64,000 nt of DNA from NCBI RefSeq assembly GCF_014640675.1, contig NZ_BMHK01000003.1:157112-221111 (forward strand), given 5' to 3'. Under the pieces are notes generated by a model. That model worked only from the letters and a program-made list of their open reading frames with translations, had not been told where the DNA came from and made no database searches. Numbering within the stretch: position 1 is the stretch's first letter; each line of letters opens with the position of its first letter. Shown here piece after piece: positions 57,757 through 64,000 of the stretch. The position numbers and the translations under genes were made by a program. This DNA is from Novosphingobium endophyticum. GTDB taxonomy: Bacteria; Pseudomonadota; Alphaproteobacteria; Sphingomonadales; Sphingomonadaceae.

Positions 57757-59262
57757 TCAGCCCGCGTCGCGCTTTGCCGGTACCTTGCGCAAATCCGCGA
57801 ACCAGCGGCCGAGCGCGGTCAGCATCTTCACGTCCTGCACGGCCCCGCCCAGCTCGATCGATTGCGACAGGTCGTCACTCGGCCGGTGATAATCGCCCTC
57901 GTAGAAGGCCTGCATGCGCTCGATCTCGCCATAGGCCGTAGTCACCATGACGGTGGGAATGTCGTGCTGCAGCAAGGCCCAGCCATCCTGCCGCCTGACG
58001 AATTCGTTGGCCTCGTCGCTTTCGCGCAGCTTGAACTTCTCGGCCTTCGCGACCCTGGCGATGTCTTCATCGAGCGACGTCATGCCCCGGCCGACGATCG
58101 CAAATGACGTGCCGCCTGGCGCGATCGCGATCGAATCGATGTTGAAGGCGGCAACTATGCTGGTCAGCGGCAGCGGCGGATTTTCCGCGAAGGCCTCTGC
58201 GCCCAGCAAGCCGATTTCTTCCGCCGTGGTGGCAAGGAAATAGACATCGCGGTCAAGCTGCGGCCCGCGCGCGAGGCGGCGTGCCACTTCGGTGATCGCG
58301 GCAAGGCCGCTGGCATTGTCGATCGCGCCGTTGCAGATCGTGTCCTCTGCTGTCGGCTCGCCGCATTCGCCGAAATGATCCCAGTGCGCCACAAACAGGA
58401 CGGCCCCGGCTTCCGGATGCCGGCCGGGCAGCTTGCCGATCAGGTTGTGGGTATGGATCGTGGTCTCGCGAGTGGTCGCTTCCAGCGTGGCGGTGAGATC
58501 GAGCGTGAACGGAGCGAAGTCCGGCCCGTCCGCAATCGTCTCTAGCCCGTCCAGCGAATGCGACGTTCCCTTGAGCAGCAGGGCCATGTCGTCGCGGGTG
58601 ATGAAGGCCTCCAGATCACCCCCCAGCGAATCGTCGGCCAGAGCATAGCCCGAACGCTCGCGCCGGGCCGCGACTTCGCGGAGGCTGCGTTTGCCGTCGA
58701 GAACCGTAAGCACCGCCGATGCACCCTGAGCCAGCAGCTGGTTCTGCCGGTCGCTGTCGGACTGGTCGCCGTCGAGCATGACGGCGATTCGGCCGGCCAG
58801 TTCGGTGCGGGTGAAGTCCAGCCCGCGCGCCCGGCCGACGAAGAGCAGCGGCGCGTTGCGCACCAGGCTGCGCTTTCCCGAAGTCAGGACGAGGACGTTC
58901 TGCGGCGACATCACGGTCCTGAAGCCCTTGCGAAGGAACCGCGCGGTCGATCCGGCAGGTTCGCGCGCAACGAGCGTGACCGGCATGAACCATTCATTGC
59001 CCGGATCGTTGGTTCCCGATACGAGGCCGATCTCGTACCACTGGCGGCCAAGATAGCGCAGCGTCTTCGCCTCGCCCTCGGTACCGGGTTCGCGTCCGCC
59101 GAACTCGTCGCTGGCCAACACTGTGATGTGGGCGAGCAGCTGCGCGGCGATCTCCCGGTCGCCGCGCGTCGCGGCGGATACCGGGAAACTGGTGAACAGG
59201 AGGAGCCCAAGCGCCGCCGCGCCCATCGTCCTTACCGCATTTGCTGCCAGGCCCCGTATCAT
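57757..59262 (-). CDS. M28 family zinc aminopeptidase, exported
   Basis: A 501-residue exported peptidase. A signal peptide (hydrophobic residues 11-29, VSAA site) precedes an N-terminal cap/PA-like domain and the M28 catalytic domain. Zinc-ligand blocks appear in order: HWDHFGE, DNASGLAAITE, TAEEIGLLGAEAF and FNIDSIA, with a final His in YHRPSDD. Family members release N-terminal amino acids or cleave C-terminal residues; the substrate is not predictable. Start at 59262 chosen to match the signal peptide; the longer frame to 59325 is rejected. Confidence 0.9.
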   Translation of the reverse strand: MIRGLAANAVRTMGAAALGLLLFTSFPVSAATRGDREIAAQLLAHITVLASDEFGGREPGTEGEAKTLRYLGRQWYEIGLVSGTNDPGNEWFMPVTLVAREPAGSTARFLRKGFRTVMSPQNVLVLTSGKRSLVRNAPLLFVGRARGLDFTRTELAGRIAVMLDGDQSDSDRQNQLLAQGASAVLTVLDGKRSLREVAARRERSGYALADDSLGGDLEAFITRDDMALLLKGTSHSLDGLETIADGPDFAPFTLDLTATLEATTRETTIHTHNLIGKLPGRHPEAGAVLFVAHWDHFGECGEPTAEDTICNGAIDNASGLAAITEVARRLARGPQLDRDVYFLATTAEEIGLLGAEAFAENPPLPLTSIVAAFNIDSIAIAPGGTSFAIVGRGMTSLDEDIARVAKAEKFKLRESDEANEFVRRQDGWALLQHDIPTVMVTTAYGEIERMQAFYEGDYHRPSDDLSQSIELGGAVQDVKMLTALGRWFADLRKVPAKRDAG

Positions 59263-59473
59263 CAGGAGCGTTATATACTTCGGATTTTCGCCGGCGGTTG
59301 GAAAATGTGAACCATGCGCCTGCATCTGAAGATTTTTTCGCCTCGGGCACGGGAAAATGTTGCCGGAAACCCTCTGCCCCCGATGCCCGGCAGCGAGCCA
59401 GGCGGGCGGAACCGGGAACGAGGGTACCCGTCAGACGTTCAACAGGCAGACGAGCGAAAAGGAGGAATTGGGG

Positions 59474-60124
59474 GTGCACAGGTTCTGCCTTGCGATGGCC
59501 GCGCTCGGCGCACTGGCGCTGACGCCCGCCGAAGCGCGTCAACCCGACCGTCCGATCACCGACAATGATCCCGGCGTGATGGACGTGGCCAAGACCCCCA
59601 CGACCGATCTCAACATCACCAGGGAAGAGATTCCCGCCGTGCTGATCGCGGCGGTCGAGAAACCCTATGACCTCACCGGCCTCGACAAGTGCAGGCCGCT
59701 TACGGCGGCGGTCGAGGAACTCGATGCCATCCTGGGCCCCGACTTCGACCTGCCGCAGGAAGCACGCGACCGGGTCAGCGCCGGGCGCGTCGCCAAGTGG
59801 GTGGTCAGTTCGTTCATCCCCTTTCGCGGCCTGATTCGCGAGCTTTCGGGCGCCAATGCCCAGGAACGCGCGATACAGGCCGCCATTCAGGCGGGACTTG
59901 CCCGGCGCGGCTTTCTCAAGGGCGTGGGCGCGGTACGCCGCTGCGGCTACCCGGCATCGCCGGCGACGCCGCAAGCGATCGACGCCTATCTCGTCGAGAC
60001 AGGCAAACCGGGGAAGAAGGAACCGGTCGAAAAGGCAGAGGCGCGCGGCGAAGAGCCGGCGCAGGAACGAACCTCCTCCGGCGTCCCGATCGTGTCGCAA
60101 CCGGTTGTGCAGCCGGTCCCCTGA
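59474..60124 (+). CDS. Secreted protein of unknown function
   Basis: A 216-residue exported protein. The GTG start has a strong GGAGGA seven bases upstream and opens directly into a signal peptide (HRFCLAMAALGALALTPAEA). The mature part has a helical central region (TAAVEELDAILGPDFDLP, then GRVAKWVVSSFIPFRGLIREL). It ends in a charged, Pro-rich tail (PVVQPVP). No family recognised; similar small proteins occur in sphingomonads. It converges with creD, 40 bp away. Confidence 0.75.
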   Translation: MHRFCLAMAALGALALTPAEARQPDRPITDNDPGVMDVAKTPTTDLNITREEIPAVLIAAVEKPYDLTGLDKCRPLTAAVEELDAILGPDFDLPQEARDRVSAGRVAKWVVSSFIPFRGLIRELSGANAQERAIQAAIQAGLARRGFLKGVGAVRRCGYPASPATPQAIDAYLVETGKPGKKEPVEKAEARGEEPAQERTSSGVPIVSQPVVQPVP

Positions 60125-60164
60125 TTTCACGGCATCGCCCGCTGGCGGAGGCGGGAAGCTGGCG

Positions 60165-61583
60165 TCAGGCCGCCTCCATCTCTCTCCGGCCAACGCTGCC
60201 CCAATCGACATTGCGCGTCGCATACATGACCCCGGCGAGCGCCACGAAGAGCAGCACCGAGCCGATCATCAGCGACCATGCCTCGAGATTGAGCAGCACG
60301 AACAGCAGCGCATAGAGGCCCACCAGCAGCGCGCCGATGAACCGCGCGCGCTTCCAGCTTCCAAGCACCGCCGCGCTATAAGCGGTCAGCAGGCCGATCA
60401 CCGCGCCGCTCGCGACGAGGTAGGCGGCGGTGAATCCGATCACCTCGGCAAAGGCCAGCAGCAGCACGAAGAACAGGACCAGCCCCGCGCCCGTCAGCAG
60501 GTACTCGACCGCCGCCACCCGCGCCCCGCCGACCACGTCGAACAGGAAGAAGGCAAGGAAGGTGAAGCCGATGAAGAGGAAACCGTATTTCACCGAGCGA
60601 TCGACCTTGGAATAGAGATCCACCGTTTCGATCAGGCTGACGCTGACGGCACGGCTGGGTCCGCCTACCGCTTCACTGGCGGTCATCCCCGGCTCCAGCA
60701 TTGTCACGCGCGACGCGTAATCGCCGGTGTCCTGCGGCGCCCCGAAATCCTCGGTGGCGACGGGCGGCTGGCCGAGCGCCAGCTTGTCGACGGTGTAGCT
60801 GGCCTTGAAGCCCTTGTCCGACACCTGCGGTTTCTCGGGCAGGAAGGCGCCCGCGAAACTCGGGCTCGGCCAGGGCGAGGAAACCTCCCACGATGTCGAA
60901 CCGCCCCTCGGGACGAGGCTGATCGTGCGGCTGCCGCGCAGGCCGAAGGCATAGTCGACCTTGAGTTGACCTGTGCCGTCCCAGTTCAGGAACGCGAAAA
61001 AGCCCTGTCCGCCGGAGGCCGCCGGCCCCTTGCCGGGCTGCACCTCGAGCGGCTTACCGCCCGCCATGATCGTCCCGCCGGTAGTCAGGCCGCGCGCGTC
61101 CGAGGCGCCGATGCGCAGCTCCGCGCGGTCCCACAACAGCCGCTCGCGCGTAACACCGAAGCGCGCGAGATCGGCTGGCAGGGTGAACATGGCGCTGCCC
61201 TCGGTCCGGGCCGTGAACAGCACGGAGCGATAGATTGACTTGCGCCGCTCTTCCGGCTCGATCCGCGTCGAGACACGGTTGGTAACAGGCGAGATGTAGA
61301 GGAGCTTTTCCACCTCCACCACGCGGCTCACCTGCTTGCCGTCGACGACCTCGTTCTGCGTCTGCGTTGTGCGGAAAGGCACAACCATGACCGGGCCGGA
61401 CAGGACTTGCGGTCCGCCCCATCCGGCGTTGATGGACGCCTGCGCGGTCTCCGACTGGTCCTGCCGGTCATAGACCAGCGCATAGACCAGCAGCAGCGGC
61501 ACGATCAGCACAAGGCTGACGAGGCCCACGAACAGGAGCTTGATACCGGGCGAACGCTCGCGGCGCTGCGGGACCTCATCCAT
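60165..61583 (-). CDS. creD: CreD/CbrA-like inner membrane protein
   Basis: A 472-residue membrane protein. An N-terminal anchor at about residues 15-37 is followed by a large periplasmic part with SGPVMVVPFRTTQTQNEVV and WEVSSPWPSPSFAGAFLP. Five or more C-terminal helices complete the CreD topology. CreD is induced by the CreBC two-component system in enterobacteria, but no creBC is seen here. The start is Met at 61583, with GAGAGG upstream, rather than 61598. Confidence 0.9.
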   Translation of the reverse strand: MDEVPQRRERSPGIKLLFVGLVSLVLIVPLLLVYALVYDRQDQSETAQASINAGWGGPQVLSGPVMVVPFRTTQTQNEVVDGKQVSRVVEVEKLLYISPVTNRVSTRIEPEERRKSIYRSVLFTARTEGSAMFTLPADLARFGVTRERLLWDRAELRIGASDARGLTTGGTIMAGGKPLEVQPGKGPAASGGQGFFAFLNWDGTGQLKVDYAFGLRGSRTISLVPRGGSTSWEVSSPWPSPSFAGAFLPEKPQVSDKGFKASYTVDKLALGQPPVATEDFGAPQDTGDYASRVTMLEPGMTASEAVGGPSRAVSVSLIETVDLYSKVDRSVKYGFLFIGFTFLAFFLFDVVGGARVAAVEYLLTGAGLVLFFVLLLAFAEVIGFTAAYLVASGAVIGLLTAYSAAVLGSWKRARFIGALLVGLYALLFVLLNLEAWSLMIGSVLLFVALAGVMYATRNVDWGSVGRREMEAA

Positions 61584-61696
61584 GCTCGACCTCTCCATTC
61601 ATCGACACAAATGCACGATTTGCCGACATCGGTCTTCGTGCCTTGCTGTTTCCTGAACGAAAAACAGCACCAGGGCCAGCCTTGATGGTTCCGGGA

Positions 61697-62371
61697 TCAG
61701 TCCACCACCTTGCGAAACACGATCTCGCGTCCAAAGCGTTCGAGCAGAAACAGCCCGTCGCTCTCGAACAGAAGCGCCTCGTGGAAGGCCTTGAAGCCCA
61801 GGTCATTGGCATGGAAAGCGAAATAGAGCACCTTGCCCGCCGGATCGGGCACCGTGACCGGCTCTCCGCGCACTTCGTACATGGGCAGGGCAAACCCGAT
61901 CGAAAGGCCGGAGGTGCCCTTCGCGACCGGGATCTCGAGGCCCTGTTCGGAAAAGTCCAATTCCGACGTCGTACCGTCGCCGCGCTCGACAATGGCACTG
62001 AACAGCTGAGGCGGGAGGTTCCCCGTCCCCTCAAGCCTGAGCGTCAGGACATCGGCGGCGCCCGAACCGCGTTCTGTGCCCAGCAGTTCGAAACGCGGGG
62101 GTGTGGAAGGATCACTGTCGAGAACAACGCCGCCCTCCTGGCGAGTCCATGTCCCGGCGGAAAACTCGTCCAGCGCGCCATAGCTCAACGCATAGCGATA
62201 GCGTCCATCCTCGCCCAGTTCGAGCGTGGCCGCCATCTCCATCTGGCTGCCATCGTAGACGCCCGCGACCGAAGCTGGCTCGGCCTCCTGCGCCAACGCG
62301 GGGGCAGATGAAAGGAGGGTGAGAAGGGGGGCGGCGAACTTGAGTATTGTCCTATTCCGTTCTGAATGCAT
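61697..62371 (-). CDS. Secreted protein of unknown function
   Basis: A 224-residue exported protein with a signal peptide (residues 9-27, ending APALAQ). The mature sequence is mostly predicted beta: a repeated GVYDGSQMEMAATLEL then RYRYALSYGALDE lipocalin-like pattern, and a GKVLYFAFHANDLGFKAFH segment near the end. I recognise no family. Its promoter region is shared with the divergent parDE pair. Confidence 0.72.
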   Translation of the reverse strand: MHSERNRTILKFAAPLLTLLSSAPALAQEAEPASVAGVYDGSQMEMAATLELGEDGRYRYALSYGALDEFSAGTWTRQEGGVVLDSDPSTPPRFELLGTERGSGAADVLTLRLEGTGNLPPQLFSAIVERGDGTTSELDFSEQGLEIPVAKGTSGLSIGFALPMYEVRGEPVTVPDPAGKVLYFAFHANDLGFKAFHEALLFESDGLFLLERFGREIVFRKVVD

Positions 62372-62469
62372 GCGCGCAGTCCTGTTTCCGTGTCCTCGTC
62401 AGTGGATGCAAGGCACCCGCCACCAACACAAGTCCGGGCAACCTCCCCTGCCCCACGCTTTGACCCGGG

Positions 62470-62484
62470 TACCAGAATTTGGTA
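62470..62484 (+). promoter_or_regulatory. Candidate parD operator
   Basis: A perfect inverted repeat, TACCA-gaatt-TGGTA, lies 11 bp before the parD start. ParD antitoxins are ribbon-helix-helix proteins that autorepress by binding such palindromes, so this is a reasonable self-operator. No footprint is implied. Confidence 0.45.
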
Positions 62485-62495
62485 ATCCTTCAGGC

Positions 62496-62738
62496 ATGGC
62501 AGCGAAGAACACCTCGATCGCGCTGGGCGACCATCTCACCGAATATGCTCGCCGCAAGGTGGCCTCCGGCAAGTTCGGCTCGATCAGCGAAGTCATCCGC
62601 GACGCCCTGCGCCGCGAGGAAGAGCGCGACTTACGGATCGAGCGCCTTCGCGAACTGGTCCGCGAAGGCGAGGAAAGTGGGCCGGCCGAGCCGTTCGACT
62701 TTGACGCTTTCATCGCCGAACAGTTCCCGAACGCATAG
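62496..62738 (+). CDS. parD: ParD-type antitoxin
   Basis: An 80-residue ribbon-helix-helix antitoxin. KNTSIALGDHLTEYARRKV forms the N-terminal strand and first helix, and GKFGSISEVIRDALRREEERD is the classic ParD second segment. The acidic tail (EPFDFDAFIAEQFP) would wrap the toxin. It precedes parE by 5 bp. ATG 62496 fits the family length; longer upstream frames are rejected. Confidence 0.92.
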   Translation: MAAKNTSIALGDHLTEYARRKVASGKFGSISEVIRDALRREEERDLRIERLRELVREGEESGPAEPFDFDAFIAEQFPNA

Positions 62739-62743
62739 ATCGG

Positions 62744-63055
62744 ATGTCAAGGAGCCTTGGAATTATCCTGCGCCCAAGGGCCGCGGCGGACCTCTTGGCC
62801 ATCAGCCAGTACACCAAGGCCCAGTGGGGCGAGCCACAGGCAAAGCGCTATATCGAAGACCTCCGCCGCCAGATCGAATTCGCGGCTGAGTTCCCCGGCG
62901 TCGGCAGCGAAGCGATGGGGCTGCCCCCAGAATACCGCAAGCTGCGCTCAGGCTGGCACCGCGTGATCTACCGCTGCACCGACACGGAATTGGTCGTGGT
63001 GCGCGTGATCCATGCGCGGGAGGATGTGCCGGATGAGATCGAGGATTTTTGGTGA
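62744..63055 (+). CDS. parE: ParE-type toxin
   Basis: A 103-residue RelE/ParE-fold toxin; ParE poisons DNA gyrase. Family features are LRPRAAADLLAISQYTKAQWGE at the N-terminus, the YIEDLRRQIEFAAEFPGVG helix, and RSGWHRVIYRCTDTELVVVRVIHARED at the C-terminus. It is complete and in frame. Together with parD it forms a normal type II pair. The 80-bp repeat begins 12 bp beyond its stop. Confidence 0.92.
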   Translation: MSRSLGIILRPRAAADLLAISQYTKAQWGEPQAKRYIEDLRRQIEFAAEFPGVGSEAMGLPPEYRKLRSGWHRVIYRCTDTELVVVRVIHAREDVPDEIEDFW

Positions 63056-63067
63056 GGAATCGTCCTT

Positions 63068-63147
63068 TATGCCGAGCGGCGGACTATGCCGAGTGGGAGG
63101 ACGATCTTTCGGCATTCCAAAGCGTTGCAGATAATCGGCTCGGCATA
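63068..63147 (+). repeat. 80-bp palindrome-rich repeat, copy 1
   Basis: The ends are a perfect 10-bp inverted repeat, TATGCCGAGC and GCTCGGCATA. A second direct TATGCCGAG unit lies inside the left half (ACTATGCCGAGTGGG). The first 30 bp and the last 9 bp match copy 2 at 63899-63978 exactly, and both copies are exactly 80 bp long. The middle differs. It resembles a MITE or REPIN-like element. Confidence 0.85.
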
Positions 63148-63871
63148 GTTTCACGTCCCATCGGGCACCGAATGTGCGACGGCACTGCAACGAACACTTG
63201 CTTCGAGAGGGGCGCCGGGCAAGAATCCTCCGGTGAGAACAGACGTCGACCACTTGCCCCCGGCCCAGCAGGAAGAGCTGGCCCGGGTGACGCAAATCCT
63301 GATGGACGAATTTGCCGTCGCTATCTCCCGCGCAACGCAGCCATGGAAGAAGAACGGCAAGGTCCAGAAGATCGTCCTGTTCGGCAGCTATGCGCGCGGC
63401 GACTGGGTCGACGAGCCGGACAATGGCTACCAGTCCGATTACGACCTGCTGCTCATCGTCAGCCACGCCGATCTCACCGACATCGCCGAGTACTGGTACG
63501 TTGCCGAGGACAGGATCCTGCGCGATCCGGCGATCGGTCGCCCGGTCAACATCATCGTGCATACGCTGGCCGAAGTGAACCAGGGCCTGACGCGCGGAGA
63601 GTACTTCTGGGTCGACATCGCGCGCGACGGCATCGCCTTGTACGAGCTGCCCGGCTTCGAACTGACGACGCCCAGGCCGCTGACGTCGGCAGATGCATAC
63701 GAGATGGCCGGAGTCTACTTTGCCGACTGGCTAGCAAAGATCGATAGCGCGCTCAAACTCGCGAACTTCGCAATCCAGGAGGGCGAGAGGAAAGACGCGG
63801 CCTTCCTGTTGCACCAAGCAGCTGAGCGTGCCTACACCTGCTATCTTCTCGTTCGCAGCCAGTACGTTCCC

Positions 63872-63891
63872 TTATGCCGAGTTCGGCATAA
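63872..63891. repeat. Mini palindrome related to the 80-bp repeat
   Basis: TTATGCCGA and TCGGCATAA pair perfectly around GT. It uses the same TATGCCGA unit as the 80-bp repeat, whose second copy starts seven bases later, and it marks the point where native HEPN coding stops. Confidence 0.7.
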
Positions 63892-63898
63892 TGGCACT

Positions 63899-63978
63899 TA
63901 TGCCGAGCGGCGGACTATGCCGAGTGGGTTTAGGATTCCTCGGTGCGCCAATGTATTACCGGTAATTGGCTCGGCATA
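63899..63978 (+). repeat. 80-bp palindrome-rich repeat, copy 2
   Basis: It has the same 10-bp terminal inverted repeat and the same leading 30 bp as copy 1, in the same orientation, about 750 bp downstream of it. The nucleotidyltransferase-HEPN gene lies between the two. Its right end contributes the TAG that ends that reading frame. Confidence 0.85.
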
Positions 63979-64000
63979 GTTTAGGCTTTCTCCTCAGCAC

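Larger units (their letters stand above)
63233..63979 (+). pseudogene. Nucleotidyltransferase-HEPN protein, 3' end interrupted by the repeat
   Basis: Residues 1-~213 look native. A minimal nucleotidyltransferase domain has GSYARG followed by SDYDLLLIV (the metal-binding D-x-D), and the HEPN part contains DAAFLLHQAAERAYTCYLLV. Fused or paired MNT-HEPN proteins are often toxin-antitoxin modules. From 63872 the reading frame runs into the palindromic repeat material, so the last ~35 residues (PLCRVRHNGT and onward) are repeat-encoded, and the TAG stop is inside the element. The remaining HEPN helix is probably missing. The start is a GTG with no clear ribosome-binding site. Confidence 0.75.

Overview
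The window is GC-rich chromosomal DNA from an alphaproteobacterium, most likely a sphingomonad (Novosphingobium/Sphingobium/Sphingomonas group). This rests on gene content and order rather than on any search: a dcw cluster mraZ-rsmH-ftsL-like-ftsI, argB/yggT/folD neighbours, TonB-dependent uptake, aerobic-type Cob enzymes, and many ATGA/GTGA stop-start overlaps. Gene density is very high.

Layout. 1-3.7 kb (minus): the start of the division and cell-wall cluster, with ftsI cut by the window edge and candidate MraZ boxes upstream of mraZ. 4.0-19.6 kb: mostly housekeeping genes. These include a lipoprotein/membrane pair, cysK, an adrenodoxin-type ferredoxin, an AlkA-like glycosylase, an acyltransferase, phhB, ccmAB, a sulfotransferase next to a CMD-family protein, an SDR, argB, yggT, folD, marC, a LON-substrate-binding protein and a thioredoxin-TPR protein. 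A tRNA-Gly(GCC) lies at 19.85 kb.

19.9-44.2 kb looks like an accessory block between the tRNA-Gly and purF. Its centre is a cobalamin locus of about 20 kb controlled by two near-identical cobalamin riboswitches in the same orientation. The first (20544-20754) precedes a TonB-dependent receptor, a PepSY membrane protein and a NiCoT Ni/Co permease. I infer this to be a complete outer-to-inner-membrane cobalt acquisition route. The second (25880-26084) precedes cobW-cobN-cobG-cobH-cobI-cobJ-(cobK, opposite strand)-cobL-cobE-cobM-cobB-cobF-cobO-bluB. These genes cover the aerobic corrin pathway from precorrin-2 to adenosylated cobyrinic acid a,c-diamide, plus the lower ligand (DMB). cobA, cobS, cobT, cobQ, cobD/cobC and cobP/U/V are not in the window. 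A CaCA-family cation exchanger and a large epimerase-VKOR-like membrane fusion lacking the expected VKOR cysteines close the block.

44.3-62.4 kb returns to ordinary genes: purF, an SDR, a PilZ protein, cfa, photolyase, a membrane hydrolase, korB/korA (2-oxoacid:ferredoxin oxidoreductase), rppH, a TPR protein, an RsmB-type methyltransferase, guaB, an M28 peptidase, creD and secreted proteins of unknown function. 62.4-64.0 kb holds a parDE toxin-antitoxin pair and a nucleotidyltransferase-HEPN gene bracketed by two direct copies of an 80-bp palindrome-rich repeat. One copy interrupts the 3' end of that gene and supplies its stop codon.

Points most worth checking are the duplicated riboswitches with the cobalt-uptake trio, the two genes that appear to start at non-standard codons overlapping the preceding stop (ATT at 4783, CTG for bluB at 39647), the antisense cobK nested in the cob operon, the cysteine-less VKOR-like fusion, and the 80-bp repeat pair.
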